From contig NC_049905.1 of NCBI RefSeq assembly GCF_001411555.2, positions 5,270,001-5,334,000 of the forward strand: a stretch of 64,000 nucleotides of DNA, written 5' to 3'. A program made the position numbers and the translations under genes. Shown here piece by piece: positions 45,108 through 56,629 of the stretch (its first letter is position 1; the number at the start of each line of letters is the position of its first letter). This DNA is from Juglans regia (Eukaryota > Streptophyta > Magnoliopsida > Fagales > Juglandaceae). The notes beneath the pieces are model-generated. The model saw nothing but the letters and a program-made list of their open reading frames with translations. It did no database searches and was not told the origin of the DNA.

Positions 45108-47670
45108 ATTGTGACGGAGAGGGTGTCTAAGTTATGCGGTAGTTCAATCAATCGGCTCATGGGTTCTTCCATTCCCCCTGTAAATCTCGTCGGAGAATAT
45201 GGATGTGGGTTCTATGCTTCCATCCGATGTGCTTGCTTGCATTTTTTTATTCCATATAGTGCAGAGTCGACAAACTGGTCAGGCCAGCTCCTATCTGTGA
45301 GAGGATCGTTGATGAATTGAGAGGGAAATAAACAAGGCTGGATGGCATAATCAGTAATCACATTGGCGTTTTCTTCTGTAGAAGATAAAATGAGGCATGG
45401 CCATCTAGTGGAGAAAAATTCTGGTGATGAATCTGCAATTAGTTTATGTTCAAGTTAATTGTACCATGAGTATAACATGGGTGTTGTATCGAGTCTGTTA
45501 TTTTATTTCTTTTCTGTAATATAATTTTTAATTATGTGAAACTAGTTCATGAGATAAAATAATGAAGAATGAAAAGCTTTGTTGCTTTATCTTTGCTTCT
45601 TCCACTTCTTATATACCGTCAATCTTATCAATTGCTTTGCTTCTAGTTGACATTTGTTGCTATTCTCATTTTCGCTTAAATCTAAGAATCGGACTATGAT
45701 ATTTTCTGAGTAATGCTTTTGATGTTAGAGGGATAGAAGGCACAAATGAGTCAGGGTATCCGTACTACTCTTTCTCTGTCTCTCTCTTTATAGGTGTCCA
45801 CCGGTTTTGTTGAGGGACTTATTTTTGAATTGTTATGCTCATATCTGAACCTTGAAGGACTCTGTTTCGTTGTCAGAGAGTTTGAGCAGGAGGTTTGAAT
45901 AGTGATGATTATTAGAGTAGATTTCTGCAATCGGTTCTCTATTTTGAGGTCCCTTATCATAATTTCAACTTTTCTTCCATGCTTTGTTTTTCCGCTGGTG
46001 GTGTAGCTAGGCAAGAGTACTAAACATGTTACCCGTCTATGGTATTATAATCATGATGATTTTCTAGATTTATGATGGAACAACTGTGGTCTTTCATGAA
46101 TTTTGAAGTTTCTGAATTCATGTGTATAGATTTTGAACTCTATTCTTTTCTAATCATGGGATGAAATTTCGTATATGCTACATTGTATAATGGTTCATGG
46201 AGCCTAGTCACATTCCTCTTTTTCCTTTTGTGTTTAAACATGGTATATTAATGTTCTTCATCATATTTACACCAATTCTTTGTTCATCAAGTGTGTTGTT
46301 TCCCTCCCCATCGGCTTTGGATGCAAAAAGGTAGAGATGATTACTTGTATACTGTTGACCTGAAAGTTCTTGTTTCCTCTCTCTAGTGCGGAGAATGATT
46401 AAGATTAGAAGTTGAGGTGAGGTTTCATGGTATAATCGACCCACTTATGGTATTTGTACCTAGTCTATATCCTCCAACCCATGTTTCAGGTGACCTAAAC
46501 ACCAACTATCAAGGACTGAGCCTTTAGAACAAGCAGCATGCGGGTGGAAATGTGGAATTGAATCCTAATGTACACAACCATACACTTGTTAGTGCCTTTA
46601 GAACAAGCTGCATGTGGGTGGAATTGAATCCTGATGCAGACAACCATACACTTCAATGAACTTTTGCATGAACTTGCAGGGCTGAAACAATGGTTCACCC
46701 ATGTAGGCTTACACCCCATCTTTGCCCAAATGCCAGTCAGAGAGAGATAGATTGTCTGGCTCTGCAGACATTTTATTCAACTATAATAAAGCAAGTCCAA
46801 ATACCTCAGAAGTTTATCTTATTTTAGGGTTTGCTTTTGCATAATTGGAACTTGCATTTGTTCTTCATCTGACCTATTTAGCATTTGGTGGTTCTGTGGC
46901 ATTTATAGAGAATTACAGATTGAGGGTAACGGGATTATTTGTTCATGTGGTGTTCCCTGTCAACAGTGAAGGTAAGCGTGAGTTTAGGTCCATCTAAAAT
47001 GAGAGCTGGCATGGATTGTTTGATCCACCCACAAACATGCCGCATGTAGAGCCTTATAGGTATTACCAGGATGTTGTTTTAAGCAGTATCCACGTAATTG
47101 ATCTGGTTGCCGGCGCGCCTGACTCCTAAGAGAGAGATCCCTTTTTTATATTTATTGTTTTTAATTATATGAAAGTTTGCCGCAGCAATTAGCATAAAAA
47201 GTGATTTTGTTTTGAATTTTTTGACGAATATAATATGCTATTGAGCAAGGCTACTAGATACGATCTTTAGGGTGTGCAAGTCCGTCCCATGTAGTTCTTA
47301 TGAAAAAAATGGACATAGCTGCACATATAATGTTTTTTTTATTTATTATTATTATGGAACTATTGTTTTTAAATTAGATCTAACGTATCATATAAAAAAT
47401 TATGTCAATTTATGAGTTTATTTTTATAGAATCTCTTTATCATCACCATAGCACTTCTCTTTAGATTAAATGGCTTAGTAACCTTATAATCTAAACTCCA
47501 AAATCAAGCATAATTAAATAACTAATTAGTGCATATTACTCTAAAAATATTTAGACACGATAGTATTATCTTCTTATTATGAAGATAATTCTTAATTATT
47601 TTATAGCAATTAGTAGAATAATACGTGAACATGAATTAGTATGAGTATGAGATCAAGCTTAATCATATTG
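45108..47670. other. 3' flank and intergenic DNA, with a 74-bp tandem duplication
   Basis: About 45108-45570 is probable 3'UTR of the DUF538 gene. About 45600-47100 is fairly complex, less A/T-rich DNA without a recognisable protein. It includes a duplicated 74-bp segment listed separately. About 47250-47440 is MITE-like. Confidence 0.45.
46521..46656. repeat. Tandem duplication, 74-bp spacing
   Basis: Copies starting at 46521 and 46595 share CCTTTAGAACAAGC-GCATG, GGGTGG, AATTGAATCCT-ATG and CAACCATACACTT. They differ by a few substitutions and a 7-8 base gap. Non-coding as far as can be seen. Confidence 0.75.
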
Positions 47671-47672
47671 TA

Positions 47673-48689
47673 GGTGGTGCATTGATCAGTATGTATTCAA
47701 GGTGTGGTGATATTGATGAGGCGCAACGAGTTTTTGATGGGATGAAAGAGAGAGATGTCATTACTTATAATTCAATGATTTCAGGGCTTGCTATGCATGG
47801 GAAGAGTATCGATGCTATCAAAATGTTTCAACAAATGAAGAAGCAAGGTATTAGACCAAACAACATTAAATTCATTGGTGTGCTGAATACATGTAGTCAT
47901 AGAGGTCTACTAGAGTTGGAATATGACGTTTATCACTCCATGACTAGAGATTTATTAGATCCAACCACAAATAGAGCACTATGAATGCATGGTTGATCTC
48001 CTAGGGCGCGTTGGCCAGCTTGAAGATGCTTGTAACTTCATCAGAGAAATGAAAATAACTCCGGATCATATAAAATTTTGGGTGCGTTGAGTGCTTGTAA
48101 AATTCATGGGAACATTGAAATAGGAGAAGTAGTTGCAAAAATCTTAGTGGATTGTGGGTATGCAGATTCTAGAACGTACATTCTCTTATCAAGTGTCTAT
48201 GCATTTTCTAGGAGATGGAATGAGCTTGCTGAAGTGAGAGCAAAGATGGAGGAGGGTGGAATGCTAAAGGAACCAGACTGTAGTTCAATTGAAGTGAACA
48301 ATGAGATCCATGAGTTTCTTCTAGGAGACATCATACATGTTGAGAGGGAAGAAATTTCCAAGAAGTTAAGAGGAGCTTAATCATGCATTCAAATTGGAAG
48401 GATACCTACCAACAACACAAATGGTTATGCAGGATGTCGAGGATGGGCAAAATGAATGGGCTTTGACAATACACAGTGAGAGGTTTACAATATGCTATGG
48501 GCTAATCTCAACCACGCCATATCCAACTTTGAGGATTGGGAAAAATCTAAGGGTATGCAATGACTGCCACTCCATGCATCAATGTTGTGTCTAAGATTAC
48601 TCGGAGAAAGATTGTGGTTATCGATCACTATAGGCTATAGGTTCCATTATCTCGAAAGTGAAGCTTGCTCTTGTGGGGATTATTGGTAA
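47673..48689 (+). pseudogene. 3' part of a DYW-class PPR protein, frameshifted
   Basis: Successive frames read like the end of a PLS-class pentatricopeptide protein. First come PPR repeats (ALISMYSRCGDIDEAQRVFD and DVITYNSMISGLAMHG), then [18 protein letters not shown]. The E domain follows ([41 protein letters not shown]). Last is DYW sequence (TIHSERFTICYGLIST, KNLRVCNDCHSM, CSCGDYW and stop at 48687-48689). Frame changes occur near 47960, 48080, 48375, 48585 and 48640. No upstream repeats or start were found. Intact members are organelle RNA-editing factors; this one resembles OTP80/ELI1 in recalled phrases. It cannot encode a working protein. Confidence 0.88.
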
Positions 48690-50640
48690 CTCATATTTTA
48701 TGAGAATGTTACACTCCAATTATTCTATACGAGTTATTCTATAAGGAAGCCTTACACTACATATATCCATTTAATCAATATGTGATTTATCATTTTTATA
48801 TTTTTATTTAAATACACACGATATTTAAGCATTACGATATAAATATAAAAATAATAAATCACATGTTGGTTACGTAAAGATGTGTGGTGTAAAACTTTTA
48901 TTTAGAATTTTTCTAAAATATTTAATGAGTATCTATGAATTTTGTTTATAGATTTAGCGAGCATTCCACCATTTTAAGGATTCATGAATAGCAGACATCA
49001 TGAGTATGAAAAGAATATAAGCTCACGGTAGAAGACAAAAAGATGAAAAAGGAAACAATAGATTTTTGGACATGTTCGATTTATGTCACTTGCTGGATGT
49101 TGATATGATAAATTTGTAAATAATAGTAAAATAGTTTAAGTTAAAGATATTTTATGGAGTTTTGAGAAAAGAGATAGAAAATGTTAAATAAAAATATTAT
49201 AAAGTTAAAAAATATTATTATAATATAATTTTTTAATATAATTTTTATTTGTAGATTTGAAAAAGTTATAATGATTAGATGAAAAATTTAAAAATTTAAA
49301 ATTAAAAAATATTCGTGTTTGTATTTGTGGTGTTTAAATATTGAGATGAAATGAGACCATCTTCAAAGCTAACCGGGGCATTAGATTTAGGCATGTTCAA
49401 TCTATGTCTCTTGCTGGTATATTTGGCATGAATTGTGCTATATATTAGTCACTATTTACTCCCACACTTCATGTCTGATAGTTTTTTTTTTATAAAATAT
49501 GAGGTATTTTTTATAAGGTGTAGACTGTAGAGTAATTGACAGTGATTGATGAGAAAATTATTCTATTTGACATTCATGATAGTTTGGACGTTGTTTGAAG
49601 ACACAATTAATGTAACTTGCATGATTATGATGTTGGGTTGCTTGTAGTTCTTTCAAACGATCGATGAATTCCAAGGATAGTTATCTACAAGCAAATTACA
49701 TGCTCTTGACCTTTTAATTCGGATCAAGCATTATACTCAGGTTCCAATTAATTTTATTTACAACGAATTCTACAGTCAAAATTACCTTTAATTTTTTAAT
49801 TATTATTTTTTAATCATAATTTGTATTTGATTACCAATATTGTAGCACATAATCCTTTTTTATTGATCTTAATGACCATGTCGCAATCAATTAAACGCTT
49901 GCACCTGAGTTATCTCTCATGTATTAACCTAGTGCTAGAGATATAAAAAAATTATATATAAAAAATTATAAATTAATATAATTTATTATATCTATTTTAT
50001 AATAAAAATTATTTTATAATATAATACATTGTATCAAATCAAGATAAATATACCGTCTAGAGTAATTTGTTCAAGTTGACTGCTTTTTACTTTTGTTTTT
50101 TTTTATATATTTTTTTAATATATTTAAATATTTAAAAAATAATAATTTTAATATATTCAAAATTACTTCCTTAATCATTAAATAAAAAAAAAATTTTGAC
50201 AATCGGTAAAATTGAACGATACATAAAATATAATAAATAATTTAATTTTTTTAAATTTTAAAATAATTTTTTTAAAATTTTATATAGAATATAATAAATA
50301 ATTTAATTTTTATTCTATTATTTATAAATTATCTCAATTAATCTTTAAATTAAAATTAAGAAAAAGTAATTTTTTCCTTATTTTTATCTAATCCTAAAGT
50401 ATTTCCCTACTTTTAATCAAAAGAAAAAGAAAAGCACAACCACCAAAAAGGCAAAAAGGTATCTCCCCCTTGTCTCTCTCTCCTTCCCTCAGAACCTTTC
50501 TTCCAAGAAACCACCTTAAACCCTGCAAGCAATGATAAATTAACCAGATGCAAATTTCCTTCGTATCTCTCTCTCTCTCTCTCTCAGAATAACATAAACT
50601 CTCACAAGCAACATTATATAAAAACAGAACTTGGAAGATC
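48690..50640. other. Intergenic DNA with MITE copies, then promoter and leader of the next gene
   Basis: MITE family copies lie at about 49080-49390, 49435-49570, 49950-50050 and 50210-50330. About 50460-50590 has pyrimidine-rich leader-like sequence with a (CT)n run at about 50567-50586. No other gene was seen. Confidence 0.5.
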
Positions 50641-51361
50641 ATGGATGAGTATTTCTCTACTCTCTCTCTCTGTCTGCAATTTCATTCACATATATTTTTC
50701 ACTTCCTTCCCACTTTCTCTATGATTAGTTAAAACACACCTCAATCTTTCCCTTTTTTTGTTTTTTGTTTTTCTGGTTGAATTCTTCTTGCAGATCTGAA
50801 ACATACCCGAAAGAGAGTAGCTTTCAGAGAGCGACATCAACCTCTGCAGCGGATACGACGACGAGCGTGCACGTGACCGCCTTGGATGGCCTCGTCAACG
50901 TCAACTCCCTCTTCACCATCGCCGTCTTTGTGGGGCTCTCCCTCACCACCCCCGGCCAGCGCAGCCTTGAGAACAACTCGGCCTGCGACGCCGGCATCGA
51001 TGTCACCCGGAAGCTCCTCGTCTTCGAGGTCGTCTCCTTCAGCTTCTTCCTCTTCTCCTCCCTCGTAGCCCAGGGCCTCAAGCTCGCCATCAACCTGCTC
51101 AACAGCAAAGACGTCGACGAGGCTTTCCGCGCCCACATCAACCTCAAGGTCCTCAGGCTCGGGATGATGGGATCGGCCGTGGGCTCCGTCATGGGCTGCA
51201 TATTTCTTATGCTCTCCATGATCAACGTCATCGAAATCCGGTTGGGGATGTTGTCGTGTGGTAGTAAATCCGCCGTCCATGCCGTCGCCGCATTGCTTAT
51301 CCTGGTCTCCTCTGCACTCTTCGTTTATATTTCTACTGCCATATATGCTTTTATGCAGTGA
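50641..51361 (+). CDS. Four-span membrane protein, MEE60-like
   Basis: A first coding exon of only 8 nt (50641-50648, ATGGATGA) joins across a 145-bp intron to 50794-51361, giving 191 residues that start MDESETYPKESSFQ. Four hydrophobic helices lie at about 36-54, 79-103, 124-147 and 165-188. The hallmark motif VHVTALDGLVNVNSLFTIAV precedes and enters the first helix. This matches plant proteins related to Arabidopsis MEE60 (maternal effect embryo arrest 60), whose molecular function is unknown. The main exon is much richer in G+C than its surroundings, with C or G at most third positions, a normal property of some plant genes. The micro-exon start is inferred: the main exon has no suitable ATG before the conserved motif, and the acceptor TTCTTCTTGCAG fits in phase. 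Confidence 0.82.
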
Positions 51362-53628
51362 TTTTGCCTCGGTAAAGAACTATTTCTCTTTTCCAATCTG
51401 CGTATTGCTACCTTTGCCCGATGTTTAAGATCAAGTTCTCATGGGTTGATGTAAGGAGCCCAATGGCATTGTGTCTAACATTCAATAATGTTTGCCTGAT
51501 CTGGGCTCTTAATTGGGTATTGTGTTGTTGTGGTTTGGAATTTTTGCCTCTTACCCAAAAATCCTTGTGAAGTTTGAACTTTGCCCTTTTAAATTTTCAA
51601 GTTAATACTCGACAACTTGAAATTGCTGCATCTATAGTGTTTATGGAATAGCTCTATAGACATTGTGCTAGTATAAAACTTTCAAGCTAATATGAGTGTG
51701 GCATGCAGCATTACTCTGCTGCAAACCCTATATAGGCGTTGAACTTGTACTCTTAAATCGTTGAATATTCAGAAAGGCCATTTGATTCTATATCTCAATC
51801 TGTCCGTTTCCTTTTTCCCAACCCAAAGGTCTGGATCAAGAAGTTATGCCCGAAGGTTAAACAACTTATACCTGAAATTAGCCTTCAGGCATAACATGTT
51901 TGTAGGTTTGCAGACCATAGACCTTCAATCTCCAAGAGGATAAAAAGTGTAATTCTTCCAAGAGAGTTGCTTTGAAATTAGAATTCTGATTCTGAATTTC
52001 ATCTCGATGTCTGCTGAAGCTTAATCTATTGGCTCCTTGCGACAGGAATCATGAATGCAACTGCCGATTCAATCTCCTACACCTTACTAGAACGCATACC
52101 AGACTGGGTTGCTCTGGTCCAAACACCTCACTATTTTTAATCATCTCATTGATTGCAAATGTAGGACAATCCAGCTCAACCCACATCACCAGACCAAAAA
52201 TCTACAACTAAAATTTATTTCTCTGTTCAATTGCCCGCACACTTTGAACTATGCCATCAATGTTTCTTGATAGGTGATTGGGATGGTGCTGTATAGCTCG
52301 TAGAACCATATATGAAGCTGTTCTTGAAAAGCAGCAGATTGCTTTTACTCACGATGAACAACTTTGGAGTGTCAGGAACAGTTGTGTGCTGCACATATAG
52401 AGAAAAACTACTTTGTTTAGTGAATAATGTTGAAGAGCAAACAGAACAGCTGTCCTCCAAAATCCAAGTTCTAGTTGAAAATGCGCTGGAAAGTTGAACA
52501 GTTGTGTGCTGCACGTCTTATGATCCGTATCAGACATTCACTTACCCAGATACCTACAAGCCGAATAGAGAAAAGCCACTCCTTTATGCAACTTCTTCCA
52601 TTTCCAAACCTTTTGGCCCCAGATGAGAAAAAGTATTTGCTTTATTTTTTTATTTTTTGATGTTGGGGAACCTCTCCAAGGCAAGAGGACCTTTCTATCC
52701 ATCCTTGCAGAGTAAATTTTGGTCCCGTGCACCGCACCTTTAGAAATTTTCTTACACGGAACTGGTTAAATCACAAACTTTTCACTAGAAAATGTGGTCC
52801 TAAAAGATTATTTACACCTATGAAGTGTTGAATTTTAGACCTTGAAGGGAGTGATACCCCCAGATCAAGGCATTTACCACTTGGGCCAACTCCTTGGAGA
52901 CATGGGTTCAAGTATTTGCTTTATTTGGCCCTAGATTCAAATGAAAGCTGCATAAACGGCATGTTCTTTGAACACAAAGTGACCAAGCAAACAGGCTAAT
53001 TGTGGAACGAGTTAAGGAATCTTTGCCACGAACTTGTGACTTGTAAATTTGAGAGAACCAGAGAAGTAGAGACGTATCTTGAGGGCCATCTTTTGTGTGG
53101 AATTCAAACAAGTCTCGTCTCCATTTCTGTTTTTTTCTTTCTTTTATTCTTTTTTCACTATGATGAGTGAGATGAAAAAGACAAACTGAGAAAATATACA
53201 AATATTCCAGTTATCTTAAACGCAACATAAATTATACAAAAATGCTATGTTCAGTTATTTTTGCGTATTCTTTGTGCATTTCACTAATGTGATTGACAAG
53301 CTACAAGTACCGACAAAAAAGCAAAAAGAATCAAAATCTAATACATCAGAATTGCAAACATGGATCATGACAAACTAAGAAATTAATAAATACTAGAATA
53401 ATATAAATAAAAAAGTAATATACAAGACCCCTACAATGAAACATACATATTTATTGCATTCATCAATAAAAATAATGCAAGAGTTATCCTAGAAGATTCG
53501 TCTTTCTTCTCTCCCCCCCCCCTCCCTTCTCTCTCTATCTCCCTCTCTATAATAAAAATAAGAACAAAGAAAAGGAAAAAAAAAAAGAAAAAAAAAAAAA
53601 AAGGAAAAAGTCTCTACACATGCATGGT
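51362..53628. other. 3' flanks of two convergent genes plus a SINE
   Basis: The MEE60-like gene (+) and the calmodulin-like gene (-) converge here. About 51362-51760 is likely 3'UTR of the former. A GAACAGTTGTGTGCTGCAC phrase is repeated at about 52376 and 52498. The SINE at 52648-52909 is listed separately. About 53500-53625 is a pyrimidine/A-rich 3' end of the calmodulin-like gene. No further gene was found. Confidence 0.5.
52648..52909 (-). mobile_element. Full-length tRNA-derived SINE with 17-bp target duplication
   Basis: The 262-bp body is flanked by the perfect repeat AAGTATTTGCTTTATTT at 52631-52647 and 52910-52926. On the minus strand the head reads GGAGTTGGCCCAAGTGGTAA, A-box-like, followed by a B-box-like GGTCTAAAATTCAACAC about 50 bases later. 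The body ends in an A/T-rich tail at 52648-52659. A truncated relative lies at 23010-23225. The perfect duplication and complete head suggest a fairly recent insertion. Confidence 0.82.
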
Positions 53629-54090
53629 CTATGAACTTGAGCTCAGGGCAGCAAATCCACCACCTTTCATCATCTGCTTAAACTCGTTGAAGTTGACCAT
53701 CCCATCCCCATCCATGTCCACCTTCTTGATCATCCTCTTGCATTCTTCTAGGGTCCTCCCTTGCTTGAGCCCCAAAGAAGCCAACACCGACCTCAACTCC
53801 TCCACGGTGATGAACCCATCTCCGTTCTGATCGAACACATTGAATGCCTCCTTGATGTCCTCCTCTTCATCCCTCTCATTCATTATCGTTTCATACAATG
53901 CTCCGAACTCATCGATATCCACGTATCCGTCGCCGTTCACGTCGATCTTTTCAATCATCTGGATCATGTCTTTATCTGGGATGAAGATGCCGAGATTTTG
54001 TAACGAGTCGCTAAGCTCCTTCCTCGTGATCCGGCCATCACCGTTGCGATCGAACATTTGAAAAATACGCCGAAGTTCTGCTGGATCCAT
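53629..54090 (-). CDS. CML7: Calmodulin-like protein (CML3/CML7 type), four EF-hands
   Basis: An intronless gene of 153 residues starting [19 protein letters not shown], the typical start of CML3/CML7 proteins. Four canonical 12-residue EF-hand loops occur at 14-25 ([12 protein letters not shown]), 50-61 ([12 protein letters not shown]), 87-98 ([12 protein letters not shown]) and 125-136 ([12 protein letters not shown]). All keep Asp at position 1, Gly at 6 and Glu at 12, so all four should bind calcium. The tail is [14 protein letters not shown]. It is a cytosolic or nuclear calcium sensor that acts through target proteins. The open frame continues 17 codons upstream but begins at TTG, so the ATG at 54088-54090 is the start. 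CML3 versus CML7 orthology cannot be decided here. Confidence 0.92.
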   Translation of the reverse strand: MDPAELRRIFQMFDRNGDGRITRKELSDSLQNLGIFIPDKDMIQMIEKIDVNGDGYVDIDEFGALYETIMNERDEEEDIKEAFNVFDQNGDGFITVEELRSVLASLGLKQGRTLEECKRMIKKVDMDGDGMVNFNEFKQMMKGGGFAALSSSS

Positions 54091-56629
54091 GATGATCACC
54101 GAAAATGATAGACTGGAAATTAACAAAACGATTAAAGCCAAAAGATCAGAAGAAGGAAATGATCATTAATTAAGTTCGGGTGAAACAAACTGAGATAGCC
54201 GGAAGAAAAACAAATGAATTTAAGAAGGTTGCCAAAATGGAAAATCTTCAACTAGACGGTTGGCCTAGGTTGTTGAGTACGAAAACAACTTGACAATATG
54301 CGGTCGACGTTCTTTAGGGTTGTTGAGTGAAAATACAGCACATCCATTAATTTCGTCCAATCATTAGTTTGTTTGTTTTTTTTTTTTTTTGAAGTAATAT
54401 TTAGATAATGAGTTAAAATGAGATAAATTAAAATGAAAGTTGAAAATTAAATAAAATATTATTAGAATATTATTTTTTAATATTATTATTTTGATATTTA
54501 AAAAAATTAAATTACTTATTATATTTTGTATAAAAATTTAAAAAATTTATAATAATAAGATAAAATACTTTTTATATTCAAACGTAACCTTAATTTTTGA
54601 GTTTTAATGATTTTGCTGCAGTCATCTTCTATTTATATTATGGCTATAATGACATGAAATTGTCTACTAGCAAAAGAGTTTTTTCTTTGTACACTCTTGT
54701 CTCATCATGCAGTATTGCAATAATTATTTGTGCAAGCCCCGTAGTGTGGGCGGCGCCGTGGCAGGGCATTAGCCCCCAGCACCCCGCGTCCACCACCTTG
54801 GCTTCACTTGGGCGGCAATCCCGCCTGCAGGTAAAAAAAATCCAACGGGGGCAAGAGGCAGTTTGGGCTCAGGCCCCCTCTGCACCCCGCACACCCAAGC
54901 CTGGGCTAGCCCAGCCAAATTATATATATATATATATATATAAATATATATTATACACAAAAAAACCATGTGTGGGCAGTGGACGGGGGGGCATACGATT
55001 ACGGAGCAGGGTCTTCTCATAAGATAAACTAATGGTTGAATTTCATAATCATTAGAGTAAATTATCTAAATTGTGCTCTATAAATTATAATTATCTAAAA
55101 TTTTACCTACACCAAAATAATAATAAAAATACATAATAAACTTATTAAGCTAAAGGGTCACCAACGTAAGGTGGAACTCGTGGATGACCACCATTAGGGC
55201 AGTTTTGGGCCACCACATGGACGGCCCAAATCAGACTGTTACTCGTTGGTCAACTTTTATTTATTTATTTTTATTATTTTCTTATTAAGTTTTGAGAGGG
55301 AAGTTTGGAAAATATGCTTAAGAATTAAAGGGTTTTCACAATTTTTAATTAATCAACTGGATTTGAGGTGCGAATTGAAGAAATTGGTAATTTTTAGATA
55401 TCAAAATTTTTAGTTTTGGTAGTTTATGATATATGTAATTTGAAAAATGGGCAAAAACTTGGGGTACAAAATGAAATTCCTCCTAATAATAAAAAATAAA
55501 ATAAAATAAACCGGAATTTATTATATACAAATTGATATATTACATAGTTCAGCTATATATATAACTTTTTATCAAATAGCATATATCCTAGATTAAGATT
55601 AAGAAAAATTATTATTGTAACACACTTTTGATAGAAACCTCTTAAAGGATGGATGATCATGCTATTTTATAGTTTTATGAAAAAAATATATTTATTAGAA
55701 AAATTCTATTCTCAACCTGGTGTGTAAAGCGCGCGTAATAAAGTATTTACATGGTATAATTTGATTTAGAAGATAAATTTTAAAGTTTGAATATTACAAA
55801 TCAAATGGTGTGCTCTACACACTGACTTGAGAATAGAATAATTCTTTTGTTATAGAACCGTCTTGTTCATATTTACCTATCTTATCTAATTTGTCAATTG
55901 CGCAGGAAAGAGATGAACTGCAGGGCTGGTTTGCTTTCAAGACTAAAACTCAAAACTTTGAAAACCTCTAATCTTATCATTACAACTTTTTCAAATTCAC
56001 ACATAAAATAAAATAAACAATTTAAAATTTTCAAATCTTAAAATAAAAATGATATTAAAAAATAAATTCTAACAATATTTTATTCAACTTTTTTACTTTA
56101 ATCTCAACTTTAAAAATAAACTAGTTAGAGTTTTGGTTCCCACTCGTTATCCTACAGTTTCCATCCAGTGGAATCTTTGTTTGCTCAGTACTGTCTGAAA
56201 ATTTTCTTCCTTTTTGTTTAGCTAATTCCTGCAATCAACTTTGCTTTCAGGCAAAGTTTGTAAAAAGAGCACTGCACCTGAGCTTGATCTTCTTATTGAA
56301 TGAGCAGACTGCAGAGAGTAAGGTATCCTATTTTTTCTTTTGTTTTTCCTGTGTATATTCAATTTCCCATTTTGGCATTTTAGCTCTAAGTACTATACAA
56401 GAAACCTAAAATGCAAGGAAGGAATGAGATGCATAGCAGAAAACCAAGGCAAGAACAGGCCGTTCAACTTTTTCCAGATTTATAAATATTGTCAAATCTA
56501 CATGATTCAGTAGTTTTATCTGCCCATGCATGCAGATGCGGGCATACCCCGAGATCATATCAAGTCATTCTGAGAGGCACCAACTACAAATATTGAGTTT
56601 AATCTGAAAAAGGAGAAAGAAGAAGAAGC
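54091..56629. other. Intergenic DNA with MITEs and a GC-rich island
   Basis: 54091-54240 is the 5' flank of the calmodulin-like gene. About 54390-54590 is a MITE copy. 54735-55000 is an unusually GC-rich island broken by a TA microsatellite. 55700-55845 is a small MITE. 55960-56120 is another family copy. About 56150-56629 is the promoter and leader of the lipoxygenase. Confidence 0.5.
55703..55839. mobile_element. Short MITE of about 137 bp with 28-bp imperfect inverted ends
   Basis: The left end ATTCTATTCTCAA-CCTG-GTGTGTAAAGC is inverted on the right as ATTCTATTCTCAA-GTCA-GTGTGTAGAGC (55839 reading leftwards). Five of 28 positions differ. The interior is A/T-rich and non-coding. Confidence 0.65.

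Noticed and set aside
50616..50624. TATATAAAA as the TATA box of the MEE60-like gene
   Set aside because: It lies only about 25 bases before the ATG, leaving no room for a leader; transcription more likely starts upstream in the pyrimidine-rich region.
50824..51280. Two long antisense frames over the MEE60-like gene
   Set aside because: The high G+C of the sense exon removes stops on the other strand. The translations are low-complexity and match no family.
54091..54141. 17-residue N-terminal extension of the calmodulin-like protein
   Set aside because: It would start at TTG. CML3/CML7 relatives start at the MDP... methionine, which is ATG at 54090.
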